Shown here piece by piece: positions 45,269 to 54,209 of a DNA stretch of 58,646 nt (positions within the stretch are counted from its first letter, which is position 1; each line of letters begins with the position of its first letter). The notes under the pieces are model-generated. The model made no database searches, was not told the origin of the DNA, and was given only the letters and a program-made list of their open reading frames with translations. Location of the stretch: positions 1 through 58,646 of the forward strand of contig CANRDI010000012.1 of the NCBI GenBank assembly GCA_947629335.1. Reading direction: 5' to 3'. Source of the stretch: an uncultured Clostridia bacterium (GTDB lineage: Bacteria; Bacillota; Clostridia; Oscillospirales; Ruminococcaceae). A program made the position numbers and the translations under genes.

Positions 45269-47362
45269 GTGAGTATGATAAGAAAGATATTGAGCAACTC
45301 TATGGTTTTGTTCATTATCTTTATTGTTTTAGCAATCATTATTCCGCTGCCGTCATGGCTGTTGGATTTTCTTATAATGGTGAATATAGCGCTTTCACTT
45401 ATTATCCTTATTATGACTATGTTCATAAAAGAAGCGCTCGAATTTTCGGTTTTCCCGACAGTTCTCCTGCTTTCAACAGTTTTCCGACTGTCGCTTAATA
45501 TCTCGACCACAAGAGGTATCCTCTCCACAGGTTATGCGGGCGAGGTAATAAGGGCGTTCGGCGACTTTGTTATGGGCGGAAACGCCATTGTCGGATTTCT
45601 GATATTCATAATCATAGTTTTGGTAAACTTTATAGTCATCACCAAAGGTTCCGAGCGTGTATCCGAAGTCGCTGCAAGATTTACGCTCGACGCAATGCCC
45701 GGAAAGCAAATGGCAATCGACGCGGACCTTAACTCAGGACTTATAAACGAAGAACAAGCTAAAAAGCGCAGAAACAATATCCAGCGCGAAGCGGACTTCT
45801 ACGGCTCTATGGACGGTGCGACGAAGTTTGTAAAAGGCGACGCGATAATGTCGATAATAACGACCCTCGTAAACCTTATCGGCGGCGTTATTATCGGAAT
45901 GGTGCAGGGAAACGGCGATTTCGGCACGATTTTAAGCACATATTCACTTGCGACAGTCGGCGACGGTCTTTGCTCGCAGATACCTTCGCTGCTCATCTCC
46001 GTGGCTACGGGTATGATAGTTACTCGCGCGGCAAGCGAGGACAGCCTTATCAAAGATCTGAAGTCGCAGTTTACCGCACAGCCGTTTGTTATGCTGATAG
46101 CGGGAATTGTCGTTCTGGTAATGATGTTTATTCCGGGATTTCCCGTGTTTATCCTGCTTATTTTGGGAGTTCTGCTCATAGTAGGGTCGGTGTTCTTAAA
46201 CAGAAACAAGAAGAAAATGGCGCAGTTAGAGCTTGCCGAGCGGCAAAAAGCCGAACAGGCGGAGCTTGACAAGCCCAAAACCGACAACGATTATTACCGC
46301 GACATTGATAACGTTTTCAAGCTGCTTAATGTCGAGCCGATAGAAATGGAGTTCGGCTACAGCTTGCTGAGGCTTGTTGATGAAAAAAGCGGCGGAAACT
46401 TTATAGACCGCGTTGTTATTTTCAGAAAACAGTTCGCGCTTGATATGGGTATGGTCATTCCGTCGGTAAGAATGACAGATAACCCCGAAATAAACCCCAA
46501 CTTGTATATAATCAAGATAAAGGGCGAAGAAGTTGCCCGCGGCGAAATTCTTGTTGACCATTATCTTGCGCTCGATTCGGGAGATGTTACGACTCAGATC
46601 GACGGAATTGACACGGTAGAACCCGCGTTCGGACTTCCCGCAAAGTGGATTTCCGAGGACAAGAAAATTATGGCGGACGTTGCGGGATATACCCTTATAG
46701 ACCCCATTTCGGTTATGATAACTCACTGGAGCGAGATAATGAAGCGCTATGCTCATGAGCTTCTCTCGCGTCAGGACGTAAATACCATGATTGAAAACGT
46801 CAAGAAAACAAACCCGATTGTTGTTGATGACTTAATACCGAAAGTAATATCCGTCGGATATTTACAGAAAGTATTAGGAAATCTGCTTAAAGAGGGTATT
46901 CCTATCCGCGATATGGAGACAATTCTCGAAACGCTCGGCGACCACGCAAATGTTCTCAAAGATATTGACATTGCGACAGAATATGTAAGACAGTCGCTTA
47001 AACGCACGATCACCCACCGTTTTGCAGAGGCAAACTCGCTTCGCGTTATAACTCTCGATACGCAGATAGAGGATATGATAGTAAGCTCGGTAAAGAAAAA
47101 CGAACAGGGAAGCTATCTCGCTATGCCGCCCGACATTATCCAGAGCATTGTCGCCGCAACAAATAACGAAATAGATAAAATCAAGGATGTTATACCGACT
47201 GTAATAATTTTGACATCACCTGTCGTGAGGATCTACTTTAAAAAGCTTACCGAGCAGTTTATTCCAAACATAACCGTTCTTTCGTACAGCGAGATCGACG
47301 CGTCGGCTCAGATACAGGCTATAGGAAATATTTCGCTTGGAGTAGGGGCGAGGACTGTTTAA
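45269..47362 (+). CDS. flhA: Flagellar export gate protein FlhA
   Basis: A 697-residue export gate protein with about eight N-terminal membrane helices (1-320) and a large cytoplasmic ring domain (345-697) that docks chaperone-substrate complexes. The conserved loop EVAARFTLDAMPGKQMAID followed by ADLNSGLI is intact. GTG start behind AGGGGTGA; an ATG six bases later is an alternative. The usual flhF and flhG do not follow; the sigma factor gene begins 20 bases later. Confidence 0.97.
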   Translation: MSMIRKILSNSMVLFIIFIVLAIIIPLPSWLLDFLIMVNIALSLIILIMTMFIKEALEFSVFPTVLLLSTVFRLSLNISTTRGILSTGYAGEVIRAFGDFVMGGNAIVGFLIFIIIVLVNFIVITKGSERVSEVAARFTLDAMPGKQMAIDADLNSGLINEEQAKKRRNNIQREADFYGSMDGATKFVKGDAIMSIITTLVNLIGGVIIGMVQGNGDFGTILSTYSLATVGDGLCSQIPSLLISVATGMIVTRAASEDSLIKDLKSQFTAQPFVMLIAGIVVLVMMFIPGFPVFILLILGVLLIVGSVFLNRNKKKMAQLELAERQKAEQAELDKPKTDNDYYRDIDNVFKLLNVEPIEMEFGYSLLRLVDEKSGGNFIDRVVIFRKQFALDMGMVIPSVRMTDNPEINPNLYIIKIKGEEVARGEILVDHYLALDSGDVTTQIDGIDTVEPAFGLPAKWISEDKKIMADVAGYTLIDPISVMITHWSEIMKRYAHELLSRQDVNTMIENVKKTNPIVVDDLIPKVISVGYLQKVLGNLLKEGIPIRDMETILETLGDHANVLKDIDIATEYVRQSLKRTITHRFAEANSLRVITLDTQIEDMIVSSVKKNEQGSYLAMPPDIIQSIVAATNNEIDKIKDVIPTVIILTSPVVRIYFKKLTEQFIPNITVLSYSEIDASAQIQAIGNISLGVGARTV

Positions 47363-47382
47363 ACTCAAAAAGGAGTGATACA

Positions 47383-48132
47383 ATGGCAGACGAATATAAT
47401 TCTTCCGAGCAAGTCGCATTGTATCAGCAGAATAAGGATATTGCGCTCAGAAATGAGATTGTTCTAAAAAATATGGGGCTTGTAAAAACGGTCGCAATGT
47501 CTATGAGAAATATGTATATAAAGTTCGGCGATGTGGACGATGTTGTAAACGAGGGCGTTATTGCTCTTATGAATGCCATTGAGGAATACGACCCCGAAAA
47601 AGGCGCGAAATTCGAGACCTTTGCGTCTATCAAAATAAAGGGTTCGATCATTGACTATATCCGAAAACAGGATTGGATTCCGAGAAATGTCAGAAAATTT
47701 GCTAAGGCGCTTGACAAAGCAAACTCTTTGTTGTATAATTTATATGGGAGAGTTCCGACAACCGCAGAACTTTCTCAGCACCTCGGAATGGACGAAAATA
47801 AACTGCTGAAATATATGGCGGATTGTTCATGTTCGATAACGATGTCCTTTGAAGAGCTTTTGTACGAGGATAACATAAACGAGCCTATGGCAAAGGACGC
47901 CTCGACGGATAAAAACCTTATGCGCGAGGAAATGATAAACGTCGTGGCAGAGGCGGTAAATTCGCTCAAAGAAAACGAGCGCAAGGTAATAACCCTTTAC
48001 TATTATAAAAATATGAAATATTCGGACATAGCTAAGGCTCTCGGAGTTTCGGAGAGCAGGATATGTCAGATACATACAAAGGCGGTGCTTTCGCTGAAAG
48101 CGAGGCTCGAACCGTATTTTAAAAATAATTGA
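47383..48132 (+). CDS. fliA: Flagellar sigma factor (FliA/SigD/WhiG type)
   Basis: A 249-residue sigma-70 family group 3 factor that should direct late flagellar promoters (flagellin, stator, chemotaxis). Region 2 includes EGVIALMNAIEEYDPEKGAKF and FASIKIKGSIIDYIRKQDWI; region 3 has GRVPTTAELSQHLGM; region 4 has YSDIAKALGVSESRICQIH. AAAGGAGTG precedes the ATG. An anti-sigma factor FlgM is not in the window. Confidence 0.94.
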   Translation: MADEYNSSEQVALYQQNKDIALRNEIVLKNMGLVKTVAMSMRNMYIKFGDVDDVVNEGVIALMNAIEEYDPEKGAKFETFASIKIKGSIIDYIRKQDWIPRNVRKFAKALDKANSLLYNLYGRVPTTAELSQHLGMDENKLLKYMADCSCSITMSFEELLYEDNINEPMAKDASTDKNLMREEMINVVAEAVNSLKENERKVITLYYYKNMKYSDIAKALGVSESRICQIHTKAVLSLKARLEPYFKNN

Positions 48133-48145
48133 ACGGAGGTAGTAT

Positions 48146-48883
48146 ATGAACAGAGGATTTTACTATGCCTGCAACGGTATGATTATGAACAGCCGTAAGA
48201 TCGACTGTGTGGGAAACAATATCGCAAACCAGAGTACGGCGGGATATAAGAGGGATACGATCCTTGTAAACAGATTTAAAGAACAGCTTATACTTGTTCA
48301 GCACCGCCGCGAAACCTCAGGAACTTTCGCGCAGACCTATGTCGATACATCATATACCGACCTCGAACAGAGCAATTTCGAGTATACCGACAGCCCGTTT
48401 GACGTGGGAATTTTCGGAAACGTTTATTTCAACATCAGGGCATATAACGGCGAAACGATGCTTACCAGAAACGGACAGTGGGAGCTTGACAGCGAGGGTT
48501 ATCTTGCGCTTTCCACTTCGGGGCGCGTTCTCGGTGAAAGAGGAGAAATATACCTCGGAAATAAGGATTTTGTCATTGACGCTGACGGCTCTATCTATCA
48601 GGACGGGGAGTTTGTTGACAGGCTGAGGCTGAGCTATATCGATCCGGAGTCTGATGTGACGAAGTTCGGAGTGAATATGTTTACCGAGGTCGAAGCACAA
48701 GACCCGCCCGAAGGAATGAAGTACGATATTATTCAGGGAGCGTATGAGCGCTCAAATGTTGACCTTAACTACGAGCTTACGATGATGATGAACGCGAGCA
48801 GGCTTTACGAGGCTTCGAGCCAGATATTCAAGCTCTGCGACAGCATAAACCAAGTCAGAGCAAGCCTTTGCAAGAAGGTTTAA
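48146..48883 (+). CDS. Flagellar rod/hook-basal body protein (FlgF/FlgG family, FlhO-like)
   Basis: A 245-residue axial protein of the FlgF/FlgG family. N-terminal CVGNNIANQSTAGYKRD and C-terminal SNVDLNYELTMMMNASRLYE are the conserved ends. Paired genes of this kind (flhO-flhP in Bacillus) encode distal rod proteins; which is FlgF or FlgG cannot be settled without a tree. GGAGGT precedes the ATG. Confidence 0.88.
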   Translation: MNRGFYYACNGMIMNSRKIDCVGNNIANQSTAGYKRDTILVNRFKEQLILVQHRRETSGTFAQTYVDTSYTDLEQSNFEYTDSPFDVGIFGNVYFNIRAYNGETMLTRNGQWELDSEGYLALSTSGRVLGERGEIYLGNKDFVIDADGSIYQDGEFVDRLRLSYIDPESDVTKFGVNMFTEVEAQDPPEGMKYDIIQGAYERSNVDLNYELTMMMNASRLYEASSQIFKLCDSINQVRASLCKKV

Positions 48884-48899
48884 AGGAGGGCTTTAGTAT

Positions 48900-49694
48900 A
48901 TGAACATAGCTTTTCATACGGGTAAAACGGCAATGATAGCCCAGTCAAAGGCGCTCGAAGTATACGGAAACAATATAGCAAACGTTAATACTTACGGCTA
49001 TCAAACTCTCAGAGCAGACTTTGCAGACTGCATTTACGAAAGCTACCGCAGAGATTTTGTTGACAGCGACGGTGACGGCGAAAAGGACATTCTTGAAACC
49101 GACTGGCAGACAGGACACGGAGCGTATATGCAGAAAACTGCATTTATGTTCAGCGAATCGCATTTCTATGAAACGGGAATAATGCTCGACTATGCAATAG
49201 CGGGAGAGGGCTTTTTTGCAGTTCAGAACCGCTGGGGCGAAACGAATTATACCCGCGACGGCTCTTTCGCCATGACGCAGATTGCAGACGAGGTTGAAGA
49301 GCTTGGACAGGAAAACGCAAACTGGTATCTTGTGAGCGACGCGGGAGAATATGTGCTCGATTACGAAGGAAACCGCATTATCGTACCGTTTACTGACGAG
49401 AACAGAACAGATGTTGATTACAGCTCTCTGAACGCAATGATAGGCGTGTATGATTTTCCAAATCCATACGGACTTGACGCGCTCGGAACAAACCGCTATT
49501 CCGCTACGGGCAGAAGCGGCGAGCCTGTCGCGGACCGCGGTCAGGAAAAGCTCCAAGGCGTTCTTATCGTTTCAAATGTTGACCTTGCGACGCAAATGGT
49601 AAAACTTATTGAAACGCAGAGAGCTTATCAGATAAGTTCGAGGGTCGTAACTACCGCCGACGAGCTTGCGAGAATTGCAAATAATTTGAGATAA
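48900..49694 (+). CDS. flgG: Flagellar distal rod protein (FlgG family, FlhP-like)
   Basis: A 264-residue axial protein with N-terminal VYGNNIANVNTYGYQTLRAD and C-terminal SNVDLATQMVKLIETQRAYQ, which matches the FlgG ending more closely than its neighbour does. AAGGAGGG precedes the ATG, 16 bases after the previous gene. A hairpin and repeat copy B3 follow. Confidence 0.88.
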   Translation: MNIAFHTGKTAMIAQSKALEVYGNNIANVNTYGYQTLRADFADCIYESYRRDFVDSDGDGEKDILETDWQTGHGAYMQKTAFMFSESHFYETGIMLDYAIAGEGFFAVQNRWGETNYTRDGSFAMTQIADEVEELGQENANWYLVSDAGEYVLDYEGNRIIVPFTDENRTDVDYSSLNAMIGVYDFPNPYGLDALGTNRYSATGRSGEPVADRGQEKLQGVLIVSNVDLATQMVKLIETQRAYQISSRVVTTADELARIANNLR

Positions 49695-49699
49695 TAAAA

Positions 49700-49731
49700 A
49701 ATGCGCTTTGAAATATTTTTTAAAGCGCATT
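49700..49731. terminator. Hairpin after flgG
   Basis: AATGCGCTTT (49700-49709) pairs with AAAGCGCATT (49722-49731). On the + strand there is no T-run after it; on the - strand T-rich sequence follows. It could reduce read-through from flgG into cheC. Confidence 0.55.
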
Positions 49732-49737
49732 ATAAAT

Positions 49738-49853
49738 GACAGACTGTATAAAAAGTTTAAAGCTTAGGCTATTGCATTAAACCGCCGCATTATCCGCCTA
49801 CGGCGGAAAACGCTGACGACGCAGATAGGGTTTTATCAACAGTCTGATAAATA
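49738..49853. repeat. MITE-like intergenic repeat, family B copy 3
   Basis: The element runs from GACAGACTGTATAAAAAG to TTATCAACAGTCTGATAA. The inner sequence CTATTGCATTAAACCGCCGC and the CCGCCTACGGCGG hairpin are the reverse complement of the same parts in copies 1 and 2, so it is inserted in the other direction. It ends within 20 bases of the cheC start. Confidence 0.72.
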
Positions 49854-49871
49854 ATATATCAGGGGAAATAA

Positions 49872-50501
49872 GTGTATATGTATAAAAATTATGAAGAGCT
49901 TTCGCCGATCGCCTTGGATTGTCTGAAAGAGATAGGAAATATCGGTTCGGGAAGCGCCGCTTCGGCATTGTCTGAAATGCTCGGAAAAAATGTCCAGATG
50001 AGAGTGCCGGATGTAAAGGTCCTTGATTTCCAGCGCGTTATAGATGAAATGGGCGGACCGGAAAAGATAATTACGGGTATCTTGGTAGATCTTGAGGGCG
50101 ATATAAGCGGAATAATTATGTTTTTGCTTGAAGACAACTTCGCAAAGATAGTGCTTAAAACTTTCCTCGGCAAAGAAGATGTGATAGTGTCGAGCCTCGA
50201 TGAAACAGACGTTTCCGTGATAAAGGAAATGGGAAACATAATGGCCGGCTCTTATCTTCAGGCTCTTGCAAAACTGACTGAACTTACGATAGATATGAGC
50301 GTTCCGTCGATGAATGTCGATATGTTGGGGGCAATTATGAGCGTCCCCGTGGCGACGTTTGCAGAAATAGGCGACAAGGTGCTGTATATAGACGACGGCT
50401 TTGTAATCGACGGTGTTGACATCAAGTCAAACATCATTCTGATCCCTGAGATGAGATCTCTGGACATTCTTATGAAAAAGCTTGGTGTGACAGATGGCTA
50501 A
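49872..50501 (+). CDS. cheC: CheY-P phosphatase CheC
   Basis: A 209-residue chemotaxis adaptation protein. Both [DS]-x3-E-x2-N catalytic motifs are present: Asp16-Glu20-Asn23 and Ser115-Glu119-Asn122. In other Firmicutes CheC removes phosphate from CheY and controls CheD. The GTG at 49872 has AGGGG six bases upstream and is preferred over the ATG at 49878. The end overlaps the cheD start by eight bases, so the two are translationally coupled. Confidence 0.95.
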   Translation: MYMYKNYEELSPIALDCLKEIGNIGSGSAASALSEMLGKNVQMRVPDVKVLDFQRVIDEMGGPEKIITGILVDLEGDISGIIMFLLEDNFAKIVLKTFLGKEDVIVSSLDETDVSVIKEMGNIMAGSYLQALAKLTELTIDMSVPSMNVDMLGAIMSVPVATFAEIGDKVLYIDDGFVIDGVDIKSNIILIPEMRSLDILMKKLGVTDG

Positions 50502-50973
50502 TTTGACGATCGGAATAGGGGATTTTAAGGTTTGCAAAAAACCTGATGTGCTTGTGACATACGCGCTCGGTTCGTGTGTAGGTATCTGCCTGCTTGATGA
50601 AATGTCAGGCGTCGGCGGTCTTTCACATATCATGCTCCCCGACAGTACTACTGCCGTAAACGGCTCGGCTACGCCGATGAGATTTGCGGATACGGCTATA
50701 CCGATGATGATAAGGAAAATGGAGAGCATGGGAGCTGTAAAAAGCCGCCTTCGCGGGAAAATTGCGGGGGGAGCTACAATGTTTGCCATTGCGAGCGACA
50801 AGTTTAATATCGGAGAAAGAAACGTTACGGCAGTAAAAAAAGTACTCTCACAGTTAAGGATACCGATAATCGCTGAAGATATCGGAGAGAATTTCGGACG
50901 AACGGTTTTTTTCTATACCGAGACGGGAACAATGGAGATCCGCTCTACCGTAAAGGGAACTACAACTCTTTAA
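50494..50973 (+). CDS. cheD: Chemoreceptor glutamine deamidase CheD
   Basis: It deamidates glutamines in chemoreceptors and is stimulated or held by CheC. The 159 residues contain the expected catalytic triad: Thr22, Cys28 (ALGSCVGI) and His45 (GGLSHIML). It begins inside the last codons of cheC, as in Bacillus and Thermotoga. It is the last gene of the flagellar operon. Confidence 0.96.
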   Translation: MANLTIGIGDFKVCKKPDVLVTYALGSCVGICLLDEMSGVGGLSHIMLPDSTTAVNGSATPMRFADTAIPMMIRKMESMGAVKSRLRGKIAGGATMFAIASDKFNIGERNVTAVKKVLSQLRIPIIAEDIGENFGRTVFFYTETGTMEIRSTVKGTTTL

Positions 50974-50995
50974 ATACAAAATTACATATATATAG

Positions 50996-51018
50996 CCCGA
51001 AGTTTTATCAACTTCGGG
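50996..51018 (+). terminator. Terminator-like hairpin after cheD
   Basis: CCCGAAGTT (50996-51004) pairs perfectly with AACTTCGGG (51010-51018) with a 5-base loop. The following sequence (TCGATTTG) is only weakly T-rich. A further hairpin, GTTATCCG (51091-51098) with CGGATAAC (51106-51113), resembles the core of family B and may be a remnant. Confidence 0.65.
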
Positions 51019-51122
51019 TCGATTTGTATAAAAACACTGTTTAATCAAAAAAACGTTTCGGTTTGCTGGTACTGTCGCGCACTTGATGGTGTTATCCGTC
51101 TACAGCGGATAACAATGCTCCT

Positions 51123-51692
51123 TTACTTATGCATTAGTCCCGACATCACACAGACCGCGCTTGCTCCAGCGTCGATACAGCTCTGCATATTTTCGGGCGT
51201 AATTCCGCCTATAGCGTAAACGGGAATTTTCACGCTCCCGCAGACGGTTTTCAGAAATTCAAGACCGCGCGGCGCTAAGCCCTTTTTGCAGTCGGTAGCG
51301 AAAATATGCCCCGCCGTAACATAAGACGCGCCGAGTTTTTCAGCCGTTTTTGCGTCTTCAACGCTATGCACCGAAACGCCTACCGTTTCAAATTCAGAGC
51401 ATATCTCCCTGCTCAAAAGACCAAGGGGAAGATGAAGTCTGCTCACAGAAAGTTTTTTCGCGGCATTCGGGAAATTGTGGACAATAAGCTCTATTCCCGA
51501 AATACCCGAAATCTTTTCCGCAAGAGCGGTGTATTCTTCCTCGCTTAAATCCTTTTCACGGAGGATAAATTTTTTTACCCCAAGCGACGCGAGTTCTTTT
51601 ACGCGCTCTTCAAGCGGAACTTCGCAGAGCCTTCTGTTAGTCACGCAGATTATTTTATCAAAATTTTCAAACATTTCACTTGACATAAACAT
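51123..51692 (-). CDS. thiE: Thiamine phosphate synthase, short form (ThiE/TenI family)
   Basis: It is expected to join the thiazole phosphate and the pyrimidine diphosphate into thiamine phosphate. The 189-residue barrel has FILREKDLSEEEY, YVTAGHIFATDCKKGLAPRG (a pyrophosphate-loop pattern seen in ThiE) and YAIGGITPEN. It is about 20 residues shorter than usual. The start is uncertain: ATGs at 51692, 51686 and 51674 are possible, the first overlapping the thiH end by 17 bases. TenI, a related protein with another role, cannot be fully excluded. Confidence 0.82.
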   Translation of the reverse strand: MFMSSEMFENFDKIICVTNRRLCEVPLEERVKELASLGVKKFILREKDLSEEEYTALAEKISGISGIELIVHNFPNAAKKLSVSRLHLPLGLLSREICSEFETVGVSVHSVEDAKTAEKLGASYVTAGHIFATDCKKGLAPRGLEFLKTVCGSVKIPVYAIGGITPENMQSCIDAGASAVCVMSGLMHK

Positions 51693-52836
51693 AGTCGTTC
51701 ATAACGGGCTGAAGTCCGCGCGAGCGGATAGCGTCGCACACTTCTGTGAGCGTTCTGCCGTCGCTTATCTCAAACTGGTCGTCGCCGAGGGATTCTTCTT
51801 CGGTGTGCGAGCCTATTCCCGTGCTTACGCCTGCGGAAATTTTCGTCGCGCACATTCCCACAACATTGTCCCTAAATCCCGCTCTTTCGCGGGTTGAGAT
51901 AGTAAGTCCCGCAAACGGCATAAAAATGCGGAACGAGGTCATTACCTGCAATAATTGTTTTTCGTGAACATCGCGCGGATTTATCTTGTCGTTGTTTATT
52001 ATCGGGCGCAGTCTTGGACAAGAAAACGAAATTTCCGCATGCGGGTACTTTCTTTGCAGCAAATACGCGTGAACTCCTGCCGCAAACGCGTCCGTTCTGA
52101 AATCATCAAGCCCCAGAAGCGCCGCAAACGCAACTCCCCTCATTCCTCCGCGGATTGCACGCTCCTGCGCGTTCAGACGGTAAGGGAAAATGCGCTTGTG
52201 ACCGCCGAGGTGCAGCGTTTCGTACTTGTCGGAGTTGTAGGTTTCCTGAAATACCGTTACATAATCCGCTCCGCACTCGTGAACATATTTGTATTCATCT
52301 GTGTTCATCGGATAGACTTCAATTCCCACGTTTTTAAAGTATTCGTGCGCTATTGAGCAGGCGTTTCCGATATACTCAACGTCCGACTTCTTGCGGCTCT
52401 CGCCCGTGAGAATGAGAATTTCTTCCATTCCAGTTTTGGCAATTGCCTCCATTTCGCGGCGTATTCCGTCCGTATCCAGCTTTGCGCGGCGGATTTTGTT
52501 GTGACAGTTGAACCCGCAGTAAACGCAGTAGTTCTCGCAATAATTGGAAATATAAAGCGGCGTGAAAAGATAGACGCTGTTTCCGAAATGCTTTCGCGTT
52601 TCAATTGTCGCCTTTCTCGCCATTTCCTCAAGAAACGGCTCTGCGGCGGGCGACAACAGCGCCGCAAAATCCTCAATCGACGGATATTCCGCCGCCAGCG
52701 CGCGCTTTACGTCCAAAGCCGTGTATTTTGTATAGTCATACGCTTTCATTTTCGCTATGACCTGCTCGCCGATATCGGAGTCCAAAACCTCCATATCGGG
52801 AAGATAGGTCATATGGTCAATTCTTTTCTGTTCCAT
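51676..52836 (-). CDS. thiH: 2-iminoacetate synthase ThiH
   Basis: This radical SAM enzyme splits tyrosine to give dehydroglycine for the thiazole ring. The 386 residues contain the cluster motif CENYCVYCGF (CxxxCxxC) and the family C-terminus with GMCATKISAGVSTGIGSHTE. AAAGG precedes the ATG. Its partner ThiG, which builds the thiazole, is not encoded next to it. Repeat copy B4 separates it from the upstream thiS-thiF-GNAT genes, and I see no clear promoter of its own. Confidence 0.95.
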   Translation of the reverse strand: MEQKRIDHMTYLPDMEVLDSDIGEQVIAKMKAYDYTKYTALDVKRALAAEYPSIEDFAALLSPAAEPFLEEMARKATIETRKHFGNSVYLFTPLYISNYCENYCVYCGFNCHNKIRRAKLDTDGIRREMEAIAKTGMEEILILTGESRKKSDVEYIGNACSIAHEYFKNVGIEVYPMNTDEYKYVHECGADYVTVFQETYNSDKYETLHLGGHKRIFPYRLNAQERAIRGGMRGVAFAALLGLDDFRTDAFAAGVHAYLLQRKYPHAEISFSCPRLRPIINNDKINPRDVHEKQLLQVMTSFRIFMPFAGLTISTRERAGFRDNVVGMCATKISAGVSTGIGSHTEEESLGDDQFEISDGRTLTEVCDAIRSRGLQPVMNDYVYVK

Positions 52837-52921
52837 TTTTTGCCTTTCTTTATTCTGTTATATTTTAACCATCTGTAACGGGTGGTTTTTTCTTGATTTC
52901 AAAAGCAGTTACGCCGGTTTT

Positions 52922-53070
52922 ATCAGACTGTTGATAAACCCTTATATACGCGCATTATGCACGCATTATGCGCTGCGCGCAAAAGCTGCAAAGCGCTGAA
53001 ACGGCTTTAGACTAACCTTTGTTGTTGTCTAAAAGGCGTTGACGAAGTAGGGATTTATCGACAGTCTGAG
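52922..53070. repeat. MITE-like intergenic repeat, family B copy 4
   Basis: The element runs from ATCAGACTGTTGATAAACCC to GGATTTATCGACAGTCTGAG, giving terminal inverted repeats of about 14 bp. The interior has GCGCATTATGC words and a GGCGTTGACGAAGTAGGG end like the GACGACGCAG end of other copies. It splits the thi cluster and reaches the end of the GNAT gene. Confidence 0.78.
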
Positions 53071-53514
53071 TTATGTGTCAATTCTTTTAAACTCGTGTAT
53101 GTTCTTGTTGCGGTATATTATGTCAGTCCTTACAGTAAACCCCATTTTCTCCCAGAATTCATTTCCAAGCTTGTTTCTCTCAAAAACAACAAGCGCCGCT
53201 TTATTTATGCCCTCTTTTTCCAAGGCGCACATTGCGCTGTCAACAAGCATTTTTGCTATGCCCTTGTTTCTGTACTCGGACAACACCGCTGTATGATAGA
53301 TATAGCCCCTGCGCCCGTCATGACCCGAAAGTATTGTGCCGACAATTTTGCCGTCGTCGCAGGCTACAAAGTTTGTCGCAGGATTTCGCCTTAGAAACTT
53401 TTCTATGCCGTCCTTTGTGTCGTCTGCGGAATTAAGTCCCATTCCCTTTGTGTTTATCCACAATTCGTAAATGCCGTCATAGTCATCAATAGTCATTATC
53501 CTTATGTTTATCAC
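53071..53514 (-). CDS. GNAT-family N-acetyltransferase
   Basis: A 147-residue protein with the acetyl-CoA-binding block EYRNKGIAKMLVDSAMCALE (motif A, Arg/Gln-x-x-Gly-x-Gly/Ala type) and a C-terminal NKLGNEFWEKMGFTVR segment. The substrate is unknown. The frame is open to 53559, but GTG 53514 is preferred because AAAGGA lies seven bases before it and the domain begins there (INIRIMTIDDYDG). It is in the thi gene string, where thiG or another pathway gene would be expected, though a role in thiamine synthesis is not established. Confidence 0.85.
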   Translation of the reverse strand: MINIRIMTIDDYDGIYELWINTKGMGLNSADDTKDGIEKFLRRNPATNFVACDDGKIVGTILSGHDGRRGYIYHTAVLSEYRNKGIAKMLVDSAMCALEKEGINKAALVVFERNKLGNEFWEKMGFTVRTDIIYRNKNIHEFKRIDT

Positions 53515-53562
53515 TTTTAATTCCTTTGCTCTGCAATTTTTAGTTTTTTCAGCGCCCAAAAG

Positions 53563-54189
53563 TTATCTGTTCAGAATAAGCTCTACAGCCTTGCTTGCCT
53601 GATGACCCGCGCAGACCATAACTCTTGACGCAGAAAGCCCCTCGCCGTCAGAAACATCTGTTTTCATATCGCCGCAAACAAAAAACCGTTCTGAAACGGT
53701 CTTGGTGGTTATGTCGTTCGCTCTGCCAAATCCCGCCATACCTGAGCCTGAAATCAGCTTAACTTCCTTGTTGCTTAAAAGCAGCCCGTTTACAAGCGCG
53801 GCTTTGCTTTCTGCATTGTCAAATGCCTCGCATACTATCTCACAGCCGTTGAAAATTTCCGCGCAGTTTTGCCCGTCAATGAAAATGTCGTGAGTTATGA
53901 CCTTGCAGAACGGGTTTATCTCGCTTATTATTTCTTTTATCGCCTGAGTTTTTTTCATTCCGATATGTTTCAGAGTATACATCTGCCGGTTTATGTTGGA
54001 AAGCTCAACCTCGTCGAAATCCGCGGCTATAAGCGTCCCCGCGCCGCTTCTTGCAAGCGCACAGGCAATGTTCGACCCAAGTCCCCCAAGCCCCGCAACG
54101 CCTATCACAGCACCTTTCATTTTTTCATATATCGGAAACTTCGAGCGCGAATTTACCGCTCTCGCAAATTCTTCTTCGGTAATTTCCAC
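53563..54189 (-). CDS. thiF: ThiS adenylyltransferase ThiF
   Basis: This E1-like enzyme adenylates the C-terminus of ThiS so that sulfur can be loaded. The 208 residues contain GVAGLGGLGSNIACALARSG (nucleotide-binding loop) and DFDEVELSNINRQMY with the catalytic Asp/Arg. It is the short clostridial form without the zinc-binding Cys pairs and rhodanese domain of MoeB. It lies 20 bases after thiS. Confidence 0.93.
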   Translation of the reverse strand: MEITEEEFARAVNSRSKFPIYEKMKGAVIGVAGLGGLGSNIACALARSGAGTLIAADFDEVELSNINRQMYTLKHIGMKKTQAIKEIISEINPFCKVITHDIFIDGQNCAEIFNGCEIVCEAFDNAESKAALVNGLLLSNKEVKLISGSGMAGFGRANDITTKTVSERFFVCGDMKTDVSDGEGLSASRVMVCAGHQASKAVELILNR

Positions 54190-54209
54190 GCTCTCACCAC
54201 CTCTTTTAA

